From QQUJ01 sp050287605 (GTDB taxonomy: Bacteria; Pseudomonadota; Gammaproteobacteria; QQUJ01), in assembly GCA_050287605.1 (NCBI GenBank), contig JBNKCG010000027.1, positions 1-64,000 on the forward strand: a stretch of 64,000 nucleotides of DNA. The letters are read 5' to 3'. Within the stretch, counting starts at the first letter, position 1; every line of letters begins with the position of its first letter. Made by a program: the position numbers and the translations under genes. Below the pieces are notes generated by a model. The model made no database searches and was not told the DNA's origin. It saw only the letters and a program-made list of their open reading frames with translations. Of this stretch, positions 25,383 through 34,871 are shown piece by piece.

Positions 25383-26045
25383 TTAGGCGTCCGTACGCCC
25401 TTGGCGCTGCAGGACGACATGCGTGGCCTTCTCCGACGCGACGAATTCAACGCATACGTATCCCAGAGCCCGCAAGTCAACCCCCTCGAACAGCGATTCT
25501 CCCCGGCCGAGCAGGACCGGTGAGATGGCGATGTGCAGTTCATCAATGAGGCCCTCGCGAAGATACTGCCGGATGGTGTTGGGCCCACCGCCAATCCGCA
25601 CGTCTCTTCCGGCGGCCGCCTCTCGTGCCCGGTCAAGCGCCTCGTGAATTCCGCCCGTCACGAAGTGAAACGTCGTGTCGCCTTCCATTGCAATGGGTGG
25701 GCGCGCATGGTGAGTCAGGATGAAGACCGGAAAGTGATACGGCGGATTGTCTCCCCACCAGCCTTTCCAGTTCATGTCCGGCCAGGGACCGCGAATCGGT
25801 CCGAACATGTTCCTTCCAAGAATCCATGCCCCTACATTCCGAAAACCGCGCGCGGCGAAGTCGTCGTCAATTCCCGTCGCGCCGTCGTCGTTGCCAAATA
25901 GGACCCGTTGGACCGTGCGTGTCGGGATAAGCCACTGGTGCAGATCTGTCCCACCAATTCCGAGTGGATTGTCGATGTCTTGCTTCGGGCCCGCGCCGTA
26001 CCCGTCGAGCGAAATGGTGAAACTCTCAACGCGAATTCGTGTCAT
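25383..26045 (-). CDS. Dihydrofolate reductase-like (RibD C-terminal) family protein
   Basis: The 220-residue protein begins MTRIRVESFTISLDGYGAGP and continues with WILGRNMFGP, PVFILTHHARPP and DVRIGGGPNTIRQYLREGLIDELHIAISPVLLGRGESLF, the RibD/YyaP-type DHFR fold that binds NADPH. Such stand-alone proteins are not folate enzymes; their reaction is unknown. GGAGGACTTACA directly before ATG 26045 fixes the start. The TAA stop lies inside GCCTAAC. Confidence 0.85.
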   Translation of the reverse strand: MTRIRVESFTISLDGYGAGPKQDIDNPLGIGGTDLHQWLIPTRTVQRVLFGNDDGATGIDDDFAARGFRNVGAWILGRNMFGPIRGPWPDMNWKGWWGDNPPYHFPVFILTHHARPPIAMEGDTTFHFVTGGIHEALDRAREAAAGRDVRIGGGPNTIRQYLREGLIDELHIAISPVLLGRGESLFEGVDLRALGYVCVEFVASEKATHVVLQRQGRTDA

Positions 26046-26109
26046 TGTAAGTCCTCCAATGAGATCCACGTCCAACGTGCTAGCACACGGGTGAATCGAT
26101 ACGCGCCGA

Positions 26110-28767
26110 TTAACCCGTATTTCTCATGCCCGCCGCAATCCCCGCGATCGTCACCAGCAGCGCATCCTGTAGCCGCGGGTCGGCATTCTCACCTTGGGCA
26201 CGCACGGCGCTCAGCAGTTCCACTTGCATGAGATTCAACGCGTCGGCGTAGGGGTTGCGTACCTGGACGGAGCGCAGCAGGGGTGGGTTGTGCTCCAACG
26301 GTTCGCGGTGACCGATGAGATCGAGCACCGCTTGGCGGGTGTAGAAGAAACGTTGGCGCAGCGACTCGCCGAGTGCACGCAGCGCGTTGTCTTCCACCAG
26401 TTCGCCGTCGTAGCAGGCTGAGATATCGGGGTCGGCCTTGGCGAGCACCATCTCCACCAGGTCGAGGGTGGTTGAGAAGAAGGGCCAGCGATCGCGCATA
26501 GCGGTGATCTGTTCGCCCAGCCCCTGATCCAGCGCGTCGCGCAACGCCACGCCTACGCCCAGCCAGGCGGGAAGAATGAGCCGGTTCTGAGTCCAGGCGA
26601 AGATCCACGGAATGGCGCGCAGGGTTTCGATGCCGCCGTCGGCGCGGCGCCGCGCAGGGCGGCTGCCGATGGCCAGTTCGCCCAGTTCCGGCTCGGGCGT
26701 GGCGGCGCGGAAGTAGGGGACGAAACGTGGATCTCCGCGCACGACTTCGCGGTAGGCGAGGACGGAATCGTCGGCCAGGCGCTGCATGAGTTCGCGCCAC
26801 TCGCTTTTGGGTTCGGGCGGCGGCGTGAGCGTCGCTTCCAGCACCGCCGATGTGTAGGTCTCCAGCGTGCGCAGTGCGAGACGTGGCAGACCGAATTTCG
26901 CGCGGATCATTTCGCCCTGTTCGGTGACGCGCAGGTTGCCGTTCACCGAACCCGGCGGTTGCGACAGAATCGCGGCGTGGGCCGGAGCGCCGCCGCGACC
27001 GGCCGAGCCGCCGCGACCATGAAACAGCCGCATCCGCACGCCGTGGCGGCGACATACCTCGGTGAGCCGTTCCTGCGCGCGGTATTGTGCCCACGATGCC
27101 ATCAGCAGTCCGGCATCCTTGGCTGAGTCCGAGTAGCCGATCATCACCTCCTGGAAATCTTCGATGCGCGCGCGATAGGCGGGCAGCGACAGCAGGCGGT
27201 CGATGCAGCCGGCGGCATGCTCCAGATCGTCGAGGGTTTCGAACAGCGGCACCACCGGCAACGGGTGCGGCAGGTGCGCCTCTTTTTGCAGCAGCGCCAC
27301 CTCCAGCACGTCGGAGGGATCGGTGGCCATGGAGATGACATAGCTGCCCAGCGTTCCTTCGCCGCGCTCGGCGAGCATGGCGAAGGTGTCGAGCACCTCG
27401 CGCACCTCGGCGTTGGCGGGCAGATCGGAGGGGATCAGCGGACGGCGGCTCTCAAGCTCGGTCAGCAGCCACTGCTGGCGCTGCTCTTCGGGCCAGTCGT
27501 CGTAGGCGCCGAGACCGAGATGACGGGTGATGGCGTCGAAGACGTCGCTATGACGCGTGGACTCCTGGCGGATGTCGAGGCGCATCAGCGTGGTGCCGAA
27601 GCAGACAACGCGGCGGATCACGTCGAGCAGCTTGCCGTCGGCGACGCGCCCGGCACCCACCTCGTGCAGCGAACGGTGGCATAGCAGCAGCGGTTCGAGC
27701 AGCTCCTCGCGCGTGAGGTAGGGTTGCAGACCGGGGTATTCGTGACGATCGATGCGTGCTTCGGCCCACTCGCGCGTGGCGGCCAGACGGTCGCGTACCT
27801 CGCGTAGCAGTTCGCGGTAAGGCTCGGCGCAGTCGCCGACTCGCGCGCGCAGTTCGTCGCTGGCTTTGCGCACCGAGAGATCGGCGCGCAGTACGTTGAT
27901 GTCGCGCCAGTAGAGGTCGGCCGCCATCCAGCGTGCCAGTAGACTCACCTCGCGCGTGACTTCGGGCGTGACGTTGGGGTTGCCGTCGCGGTCGCCGCCC
28001 ATCCAACTGCCGAAGCGCACCGGTGCGCAATCGAGGGGTAGCGGCTTGTCGGTGTGCTGGCGCAGCAGGCGGTCGAGTTTGCGCAGGTAACGCGGCACCG
28101 CCTGCCAGAGCACGGTCTCGATCACCGCGAAGCCCCACTTGGCCTCTTCCAGCGGAGTGGGGCGTTTGCGGCGGATTTCGTCGGTGAGCCAATAGGCGGT
28201 GATCTCGCGGCGCAGTTCGTCGATGACGAGGTGTGGCGATTCGCCGGTGCGACGCCGCAGCTCCAGGGCATCGAGCAAAGTGGCGATGTTGGTGTCTTTG
28301 TGGATCAGGGTGCGGCGCTTGACCTCAGTGGGGTGGGCGGTGAGCACCAGTTCGATGTTAAGGCTGCGCAATGTGTCGTGGATCTGCGTGGTGCTCAACC
28401 CGTTTTGCAGCAAGCGCGCCAAACAGCCGTCGAGCGCGGCCGGGTCTTCCGTTTCCGGGATCAGTTGCCCGTAGGGACGCGCGCCGTGGGTCTGCTCGGC
28501 GATGTTGGCGAGATTGAGAAACTGGGTGAAGGCGCGCGCCACCGATAGCACCTCGTCGGGCGCCAGTTCGGAAATCAGCTCGTGCAACGCGCTGCGGTCG
28601 TACTCCTTGGCCTCGTGGATGGCCTTGGCCTGTTTGCGCACCTCTTCGACCTTGTCGAACACCTCCCGACCGGCTTGCTCGATGAGGGTTTCGCCCAGCA
28701 GTTCGCCTAGCAGATGCACGTCTTCGCGCAGGGAGGTGATGGGGTCGTAGTCGGGGATGTCGTTCAT
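26110..28767 (-). CDS. ppc: Phosphoenolpyruvate carboxylase
   Basis: The 885-residue enzyme carries LVLTAHPTEVKRRTLI (catalytic His), FGSWMGGDRDGNPNV, VMIGYSDSAKDAGLLMASW and FHGRGGSAGRGGAP (glycine loop). The C-terminal MRNTG is invariant in PEPC. It carboxylates PEP to oxaloacetate to refill the TCA cycle. The length is that of bacterial PEPC. It lies 89 nt downstream of a DcuR-like regulator, same strand, so the C4-dicarboxylate-type two-component system may control it. Confidence 0.97.
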   Translation of the reverse strand: MNDIPDYDPITSLREDVHLLGELLGETLIEQAGREVFDKVEEVRKQAKAIHEAKEYDRSALHELISELAPDEVLSVARAFTQFLNLANIAEQTHGARPYGQLIPETEDPAALDGCLARLLQNGLSTTQIHDTLRSLNIELVLTAHPTEVKRRTLIHKDTNIATLLDALELRRRTGESPHLVIDELRREITAYWLTDEIRRKRPTPLEEAKWGFAVIETVLWQAVPRYLRKLDRLLRQHTDKPLPLDCAPVRFGSWMGGDRDGNPNVTPEVTREVSLLARWMAADLYWRDINVLRADLSVRKASDELRARVGDCAEPYRELLREVRDRLAATREWAEARIDRHEYPGLQPYLTREELLEPLLLCHRSLHEVGAGRVADGKLLDVIRRVVCFGTTLMRLDIRQESTRHSDVFDAITRHLGLGAYDDWPEEQRQQWLLTELESRRPLIPSDLPANAEVREVLDTFAMLAERGEGTLGSYVISMATDPSDVLEVALLQKEAHLPHPLPVVPLFETLDDLEHAAGCIDRLLSLPAYRARIEDFQEVMIGYSDSAKDAGLLMASWAQYRAQERLTEVCRRHGVRMRLFHGRGGSAGRGGAPAHAAILSQPPGSVNGNLRVTEQGEMIRAKFGLPRLALRTLETYTSAVLEATLTPPPEPKSEWRELMQRLADDSVLAYREVVRGDPRFVPYFRAATPEPELGELAIGSRPARRRADGGIETLRAIPWIFAWTQNRLILPAWLGVGVALRDALDQGLGEQITAMRDRWPFFSTTLDLVEMVLAKADPDISACYDGELVEDNALRALGESLRQRFFYTRQAVLDLIGHREPLEHNPPLLRSVQVRNPYADALNLMQVELLSAVRAQGENADPRLQDALLVTIAGIAAGMRNTG

Positions 28768-28856
28768 CGTATTTGTGTGGTTTTCGTTTTTACGTGGAGC
28801 GAATTGGGAAATCGAGGCAGGAACAAAGTGTGGCTTTCATATCCGGGCGTAATAGC

Positions 28857-29531
28857 CTACCCCACGTGCCGATACCGCCGCTCCGGCCGTCCCACCGTGC
28901 CGTAGGCGACGTCAGCGCGCACTTCACCGCAGCTGACCAGGTATTCCAAATAGCGGCGCGCGGTGGTGCGGCTGGCGCCGATCTCGCCGCCCACTTCTTC
29001 GGCGCTGTAACTTCCGCCGCGCGCCATGACCTCGCGCACTTTGTCCAGGGTCAGGGCGTCGATGCCTTTGGGTAGCGTCGCAGCGGGTTTGGTGCCCGGC
29101 GTGCGTGGTAGCAGCCGGTCCACCGCGTGCTGATCCAACGCGTCCAGGGTGCGCAGCCCGGCGAGATGGCGCGCGTAGCTGAGCAGCGCTTCCTGCATGC
29201 GATCGAACACCAGCGGCTTGAGCACGTAGTCGAACACCCCGCCGCGCAGTGCTTCCTGCAGCGTGGTCACCTCGGTGGCGGCGGTGATGAGGATGACGTC
29301 GGTGCTGCGGTTGCCGGCGCGCAGCTCGCGCAGCAGGTCCAGTCCGCTGCCGGTGGGGAAGTGCACGTCCAGCAGCAGCAGTTCCGGGGCGAGCACTTCC
29401 ACCAGGTCGCGCGTCTCCTCCAGGGTATGCGCGATGCCCACCACCTCGAACCCTTCGATGCGTTCGATGTAACGCCGCTGGATTTCGGCGATCTGCGCGT
29501 CGTCTTCGGCGATGACCAGTCGGATGTTCAT
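28857..29531 (-). CDS. Response regulator of the DcuR/CitB (DpiA) family
   Basis: The 224-residue protein has a receiver (RLVIAEDDAQIAEIQRRYIE; phospho-Asp in LLLLDVHFPTGSGLDLL; ILITAATE; DYVLKPLVFDRM) and a DNA-binding helix-turn-helix at residues 165-205 (YSAEEVGGEIGASRTTARRYLEYL). This is the CitB-family output. Its ATG overlaps the kinase stop (ATGA). The next gene is ppc, making it a good candidate activator or repressor of it. Confidence 0.9.
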   Translation of the reverse strand: MNIRLVIAEDDAQIAEIQRRYIERIEGFEVVGIAHTLEETRDLVEVLAPELLLLDVHFPTGSGLDLLRELRAGNRSTDVILITAATEVTTLQEALRGGVFDYVLKPLVFDRMQEALLSYARHLAGLRTLDALDQHAVDRLLPRTPGTKPAATLPKGIDALTLDKVREVMARGGSYSAEEVGGEIGASRTTARRYLEYLVSCGEVRADVAYGTVGRPERRYRHVG

Positions 29532-31156
29532 AGTGTGGAAACGGCGTGTTGCGCCTTGGGTAGGTAGACGATGAAACGGCTTCCGCCGCCGTCGGCGGGT
29601 TCGATGTCGATGCTGCCGCCGAGGTGCGTGAGCAGCGTGCGCACCAAGTGTAACCCGAGACCGTGGCCCGGCAGTTCCTTGGAGCTGACGCCTTTTTCGA
29701 AGATGCGCGCCTGCTGCTCGGGCGGGATACCCGGACCGTCGTCCTCGATCTCGAAGATGAGGTCGTGCCCGAGGTCGGTCATGGTGAGGCGGATCTGCCC
29801 GCCGGGGCCGGCGTGGTTGAGCGTCGCCTCCATGGCGTTGTCGAGCAGGTTGCCGACGATGCTGACCAGCTGCTCGCGCGGCAGCCGCTGCGGCAGATCG
29901 ACCATGTGGCTTTCGGGATCGATGCGCAGCGTCAGCCCCAGTTCGCGGGCGCGGTTGTACTTGCCCAGCAGACACCCGGCGAGCACCGGGTCGGGGACCG
30001 CGTCTACCAGCAGTTGGATGAGCGTCTGGTGGCCGGCGGTCTCCTGGCCGATCAGCGCCAGCGCCTGGTCGTTGGCGCCGATCTGGATCAGCCCGGCGAT
30101 GGTGTGCAGTTTGTTGGAGTAGTCGTGCGATTGGCTGCGCAGGGTCTCGGCGTACTCCTGGATGCGGGTGAGGCGGCGGCTTACCTGGTCCAGTTCGTCC
30201 TTGCGGCGGAAGCTCGACACTGCACCCACGACGCGCGCGCCGTTCTGCAGCGGAATGCGGTTCGCGATCAGGCACTGGTTGTTGATCCATACCTCGCGGT
30301 CCAGATCCACTTCGCCGGATTGCACCGCGTCCATGATGCGGCTCTCGGGCAGTACTTCCTGGATGTGCTGGCCGGTGAGCGGTGCCTGCGGTTTGAGCTC
30401 CAGGGTGTCCAGCGCGGCGCGGTTGAACGTGATGATGCGGCCTTCCACGTCCACGGCGATGATGCCTTCGCGCACCGCTTCCAGGGTGGCGTTGCGCTCT
30501 TCGTAGAGGCGGGCGATCTCCTCGGGCTCCAGGCCGAAGATGGCCTTCTTGAAGTGGCGCGTGAACCACAATGCGGCAAGGATGCTGAACAGCAACGCAC
30601 CGCCGATCACGGCGAGCACGTTCTGCTGGTAGCCGGCGATGACGCTCTCCACCCGGTCCAGCATGTAGCCCACCGAAATCACGCCGATGATGTGCTCGCC
30701 CCCGAGATCGTAGACGGGCGTCTTGCCGCGCATGGACCAGCCCAGGCTGCCCCTGGCCCTGGAGACGTAGGAGAGCCCCTGCTCCAGCGCCGGAGGGTTG
30801 TCGCCGCCCACCATGGGTTTGCCGATACGCTCCGGGATGGGGTGGGTGAGGCGGATGCCGCGCTTGTCGCCGATCACCACGAAGCGCGCGCCGGTGTTTT
30901 CTGCGATGGTGAGGCTGAGCGGTTGCAGCGTGGCGCTGTCGGCCGCCTCCACGGCTCGCTGAATCTCGGGGATGTCGGCGATGGTCTTGGCCACTTGCAG
31001 CGCGCGCTGCCCCATCTGCTCCTCCAGGGTGGTGGCGACGAAGTGCAGCGTGAAGCCGCCCATCAACCCGGTCTGCAGCAGGGTGAGCAGGCCGAGGATG
31101 AGCAGCATGCGGGTCTGCAGTTTGAACGGGCCGGGGATCGGTAATCGCAACAGCAT
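29528..31156 (-). CDS. Sensor histidine kinase of the DcuS/CitA family
   Basis: The 542-residue kinase has TM1 (LLILGLLTLLQTGLMGGF), a periplasmic PDC/PAS sensor (residues 45-180) with FVVIGDKRGIRLTHP and GVISVGYMLDRVE, and TM2 (VLAVIGGALLFSILAALWF). A cytoplasmic PAS (ATLEAVREGIIAVD) precedes the DcuS-type H-box SQSHDYSNKLHTIAG, N-box VGNLLDNAMEA and G boxes EDDGPGIP and GLGLHLV. The family senses citrate or C4-dicarboxylates. No dicarboxylate transporter is nearby, and the operon leads to ppc. Confidence 0.9.
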   Translation of the reverse strand: MLLRLPIPGPFKLQTRMLLILGLLTLLQTGLMGGFTLHFVATTLEEQMGQRALQVAKTIADIPEIQRAVEAADSATLQPLSLTIAENTGARFVVIGDKRGIRLTHPIPERIGKPMVGGDNPPALEQGLSYVSRARGSLGWSMRGKTPVYDLGGEHIIGVISVGYMLDRVESVIAGYQQNVLAVIGGALLFSILAALWFTRHFKKAIFGLEPEEIARLYEERNATLEAVREGIIAVDVEGRIITFNRAALDTLELKPQAPLTGQHIQEVLPESRIMDAVQSGEVDLDREVWINNQCLIANRIPLQNGARVVGAVSSFRRKDELDQVSRRLTRIQEYAETLRSQSHDYSNKLHTIAGLIQIGANDQALALIGQETAGHQTLIQLLVDAVPDPVLAGCLLGKYNRARELGLTLRIDPESHMVDLPQRLPREQLVSIVGNLLDNAMEATLNHAGPGGQIRLTMTDLGHDLIFEIEDDGPGIPPEQQARIFEKGVSSKELPGHGLGLHLVRTLLTHLGGSIDIEPADGGGSRFIVYLPKAQHAVSTL

Positions 31157-31301
31157 GGCCGTGCCTTTGCCGGTGGACGGGGCGTTTCAGGGTAAACCGG
31201 CGGGGTTTTTCGCGCCACACGCGCCCTGCGGATGCGTCCGGGCGCTCACGGCGAGTCGCGCTATCCTGAAAGGGAACGCGTTAGGAACCGGTGAGGATCG
31301 C

Positions 31302-32456
31302 ATGCCATCGCAATCAAGGACCTATCGGCGCCGTGACGGCGTCGTGCAAGCTGCCCTACTGACGATGCTGGTCGCTACCGTTGGCTGCGCCGAGGCTGGC
31401 AAGCGCCAGGTCTCCGAACAGGCCACCTTCGAGGTGGTGACCGTTGCCCGCGGGCTCGATCATCCCTGGAGCCTCGCATTTCTGCCCGACGGCGCGCTAT
31501 TGGTGACGGAGCGCCCGGGCCGGCTGCGGTTGATCGAGCCCGACGGCCGGTTGCGCCCGGCGCCTGTCGCAGGTATCCCCGCGGTGGTGGCGCGCGGGCA
31601 GGGCGGGTTGTTGGAGGTGGCTTTGCATCCGCGCTTTGCCGAAAACCGCTGGGTCTACCTCAGCTATGCCGGCGCCGGTGCGGGCGGGGTCAACACCGAG
31701 GTGGCACGCGCCCGCTTCGACGGCGAACGGCTTAGCGACCTGCGGGTCATCTTCCGCGCCCAGCCCAAGACCGGGGGTGCCAACCACTACGGCGGGCGGT
31801 TGCTGTTCGACCGCGCAGGCTACCTCTTCATCACCCTGGGCGAGCGCTACAACTACCGCGACCAGGCCCAATCGGTGGCCAACCACCTGGGCACCATCGT
31901 GCGCCTGCACGACGACGGGCGGGTGCCCGCGGACAATACTTTCGTTGGACACTCCGGTGCCCGGCCGGAGATCTACAGCTACGGCCATCGCAACGTGCAG
32001 GGCATCACGCTGCGGCCCGGTACCAATACCGTGTGGGCGCACGAACACGGGCCGCGAGGCGGCGACGAGGTCAACATCCTCAAACCCGGCGCCAACTACG
32101 GCTGGCCGGCCATCACCTACGGCATTGACTACAGCGGCGCCATCATCTCGGACAAGACCGCGGCGCCGGGCATGGAGCAGCCGGTGGTCTACTGGGTGCC
32201 CTCCATCGCTCCCAGCGGCATGGCGTTCTACGACGGCGAGCGTTTCCCGCAGTGGCGCGGTGATCTGTTCGTCGGTGCGCTGGCAGGACAACACTTGCGC
32301 CGTCTCGAACTGCAGGGCGACACGGTGGTGGGGCAGGAGAGCCTGTTGAGCGATTTCGACGCGCGCATCCGCGACGTGCGCGCCGGACCCGATGGCTATC
32401 TCTACCTGCTCACCGACAGCTCGGACGGCGTGGTGTGGCGGCTTGAGCCGCGGTAA
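31302..32456 (+). CDS. PQQ-dependent aldose sugar dehydrogenase (YliI-like), exported
   Basis: The 384-residue protein has a secretion signal (VVQAALLTMLVATVGC, perhaps a lipoprotein Cys) followed by a six-bladed propeller: LDHPWSLAFLPDGALLVTERPGRL, GQGGLLEVALHP, GGRLLFDRAGYLFITLGER, YSYGHRNVQGI, HEHGPRGGDEVNIL and GANYGWP. These are the glucose/sorbosone dehydrogenase motifs for PQQ and calcium. It oxidises aldoses in the periplasm and feeds electrons to the respiratory chain. No PQQ synthesis genes are in the window. Confidence 0.9.
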   Translation: MPSQSRTYRRRDGVVQAALLTMLVATVGCAEAGKRQVSEQATFEVVTVARGLDHPWSLAFLPDGALLVTERPGRLRLIEPDGRLRPAPVAGIPAVVARGQGGLLEVALHPRFAENRWVYLSYAGAGAGGVNTEVARARFDGERLSDLRVIFRAQPKTGGANHYGGRLLFDRAGYLFITLGERYNYRDQAQSVANHLGTIVRLHDDGRVPADNTFVGHSGARPEIYSYGHRNVQGITLRPGTNTVWAHEHGPRGGDEVNILKPGANYGWPAITYGIDYSGAIISDKTAAPGMEQPVVYWVPSIAPSGMAFYDGERFPQWRGDLFVGALAGQHLRRLELQGDTVVGQESLLSDFDARIRDVRAGPDGYLYLLTDSSDGVVWRLEPR

Positions 32457-32491
32457 CATGCCGCGCCCGCCCTGACCCGACGCTTCCCGCC

Positions 32492-33730
32492 ATGTTGTCC
32501 ACCGTCGCTTCGCTATTTTCGCTACTGCTCGGCACCGCCGTGCTGCTGGCCGGCATCGGTCTGCTGGGCACGCTGCTGGGTGTGCGCGCGACGCTGGAGG
32601 GCTTTTCCCAGAGCGGGATCGGGGTGGTGATGTCGGGCTATTTCGCGGGCTACGTGCTGGGCACGCGGGCGGTGCCGCGCATCATCCGGCGCGTCGGCCA
32701 TATCCGCGCCTTTGCTGCGATGGCCGCGGTGGCCGCGGCGGCGGCCATCAGCCACGCCTTGTTGGTTTCGCCACCGGCATGGATGGCGCTGCGCGTGGTG
32801 ACCGGCGTTTGCGTGGTGGGGCTCTACATGGTGATCGAGAGCTGGATCAACTCCACCGCTCCCAACGACCGCCGCGGCCAGGTGCTGGCGCTCTACATGA
32901 CCATCACCTTGCTGGCCATGGCGGCCGGGCAGTACCTGATGCTGGCCGCGCCGGCGGGCGGATTCGAGCTGTTCGCCGTCACCACCATTCTGTTGGTGCT
33001 GGCACTGGTGCCCATTGCGCTGACCCGTATCCACCAGCCGCAGGTGGTGGAGCCCCACGGGCTGGGCATCGCGCGGCTGTTCGCGATCTCTCCGCTGGGG
33101 GTGGCCGGCGCCTTTACCACCGGGATGGCCAACAGCTCGTTCTTCGGCATGGCGGCGGTGTTTGCGGCCGGTATCGGGTTCGATACGCCCCGCATTGCTG
33201 CCTTCGTGAGCGCCACCATTCTGGGTGGGGCGGTATTACAGTGGCCGCTGGGGCGTATCTCCGACCGCTACGACCGGCGCACGGTGCTGGCCTTCAACTG
33301 CGGGGTCGCTGCCCTGCTGGCGGGGGTCGCTTATCTGCTGGTCGGACTGTGGCCGGACGCGTTGCTGGCGTGCATGTTTCTCTACGGCGGCTTGGCCTTT
33401 GCCGCCTATTCGCTGAGCGTAGCCCACGTCAACGACCACCTGCCGCCGGAGCTGGCGCTGGAGGCTTCGAGCGGACTGCTGCTGGTCTACGGCATCGGCT
33501 CGGTGCTGGGTCCGTCGCTGGTGGGGCTGCTCATGGACACCTTCGGCGTGGGGGCGCTGCTGCCCTTTTTCGCCGCCTGCTTCGGTGCCCTTACGCTGTT
33601 TGCGGTCTACCGCATGGCGGTGGGCGAGGCGGTCAACCCCGAGGATCAGGGCGCCTTCATCCCGGTGGTGCGTACTTCGCCGGTGGTGCTGGAGCTCGAT
33701 CCACGCACCCACGTGGAGGGGGAGTCCTGA
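32492..33730 (+). CDS. MFS transporter (YcaD-like)
   Basis: The 412-residue protein has 12 predicted membrane helices in two halves, with the A-like loop GYVLGTRAVPRIIRRVGHIR and a second-half LGRISDRYDRRTVL. The conserved MVIESWINSTAPNDRRGQVLALYM is typical of the YcaD/UPF0226-type MFS subgroup. The substrate is not predictable. The C-terminal 40 residues are soluble. It lies 35 nt after the sugar dehydrogenase gene, so both may be co-transcribed. Confidence 0.85.
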   Translation: MLSTVASLFSLLLGTAVLLAGIGLLGTLLGVRATLEGFSQSGIGVVMSGYFAGYVLGTRAVPRIIRRVGHIRAFAAMAAVAAAAAISHALLVSPPAWMALRVVTGVCVVGLYMVIESWINSTAPNDRRGQVLALYMTITLLAMAAGQYLMLAAPAGGFELFAVTTILLVLALVPIALTRIHQPQVVEPHGLGIARLFAISPLGVAGAFTTGMANSSFFGMAAVFAAGIGFDTPRIAAFVSATILGGAVLQWPLGRISDRYDRRTVLAFNCGVAALLAGVAYLLVGLWPDALLACMFLYGGLAFAAYSLSVAHVNDHLPPELALEASSGLLLVYGIGSVLGPSLVGLLMDTFGVGALLPFFAACFGALTLFAVYRMAVGEAVNPEDQGAFIPVVRTSPVVLELDPRTHVEGES

Positions 33731-33850
33731 CACGGGTTTTGCGCGCGCTGCCTTGATCTGCGGGGTTTCGCCCGCGAGTCGATTGGGCTATCTTCGGGAC
33801 TCCGCGGTTGCCTCCCGATGCCGCGCCAGCCGTGCCGCCAAGACCGACCC

Positions 33851-34867
33851 ATGACCCGCAACGCGCCCACGATCCAGCAGCTCGTCGACCCCTTCGGACG
33901 GCACATCAATTACCTGCGCGTGTCGGTGACCGACCGCTGCAATTACCGCTGCTTCTACTGCATGCCACCCGAGGGGCTGGAGTGGCGCCAGCACCGCGAT
34001 ATCCTCAGCCACGAGGAGATGGCACGCCTGATCCGCGTCTTCGCCGAGATGGGCGTGGAGAACATCCGCCTCACCGGCGGCGAGCCACTGGTGCGCCGCA
34101 ACCTCATGGCCCTGGTGCGCATGATCGGGGCGATCCCTTCGATACGCGATATTGCTTTGTCCACCAATGCCCATCTGCTGGAGCGCTTTGCTGCCGAGGC
34201 GAAAGCCGCTGGCGTCTCGCGCGTCAACATCTCCCTCGATTCCCTCGATTCCCGGGTGTTCGGCGAGATCACCCGCGGCGGCGATCTGGCGGCGGTGATA
34301 CGCGGCATCGACGCCGCGTTGGCGGTGGGGTTGACCCCGGTCAAGCTCAACATGGTGGTGATGAAGGGGCTCAACGACGGCGAGATTGAAGCCATGGCGG
34401 AGTTTGCAGCGGCGCGCGGCGCAGACCTGCGCTTCATCGAGACCATGCCCGTCGGTGCCGCCGGTGGCGAAGGGGTTGATTACTATTACCCGGCCGGGCA
34501 GATTCTGGAGCGCCTGCGCGTCCGCTTCGGTGGTGAACTGACGCCGGTGAGCGCTACGCGTGGCGCAGGCCCCGCACGCTACTATCAGCTGGGCGAGGAG
34601 ACGAGGATACAGGTGGGGGTGATTAGCGCCATGTCGCGTCACTTCTGCGAGACCTGCAACCGCGTGCGACTCACTGCGCGCGGCGATCTGGTCTTCTGCC
34701 TCGGCAAAGATGATTTCGTGCCGTTGCGCGAGACGCTGCGCAGCGGGGTGAGCGATACGGAGTTGAAGCAGGTGTTGCTCGACGCTATCGCACGCAAGCC
34801 CATGAAGCACGATTTCCTCGAAGCCGGCCAGGCGCCGCTGCACACCATGACCAGTCTCGGCGGTTGA
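33851..34867 (+). CDS. moaA: GTP 3',8-cyclase (molybdenum cofactor synthesis)
   Basis: The 338-residue radical SAM enzyme has the cluster motif CNYRCFYC (around residues 33-40), NIRLTGGEPLVRR and NISLDSLD. The C-terminal second cluster is CETCNRVRLTARGDLVFC and the protein ends in GG. It makes cyclic pyranopterin precursor from GTP together with MoaC, the first step in Mo-cofactor synthesis. ATG 33851 (MTRNAPTIQQLVD) is chosen by family alignment; upstream codons have no support. Confidence 0.95.
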   Translation: MTRNAPTIQQLVDPFGRHINYLRVSVTDRCNYRCFYCMPPEGLEWRQHRDILSHEEMARLIRVFAEMGVENIRLTGGEPLVRRNLMALVRMIGAIPSIRDIALSTNAHLLERFAAEAKAAGVSRVNISLDSLDSRVFGEITRGGDLAAVIRGIDAALAVGLTPVKLNMVVMKGLNDGEIEAMAEFAAARGADLRFIETMPVGAAGGEGVDYYYPAGQILERLRVRFGGELTPVSATRGAGPARYYQLGEETRIQVGVISAMSRHFCETCNRVRLTARGDLVFCLGKDDFVPLRETLRSGVSDTELKQVLLDAIARKPMKHDFLEAGQAPLHTMTSLGG

Positions 34868-34871
34868 GCGC

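Noticed and set aside
28857..31220. A 787-codon minus-strand frame
   Set aside because: The true gene is the 224-aa response regulator at its 3' end; the rest is an Arg/Ala-rich shadow of the kinase gene.
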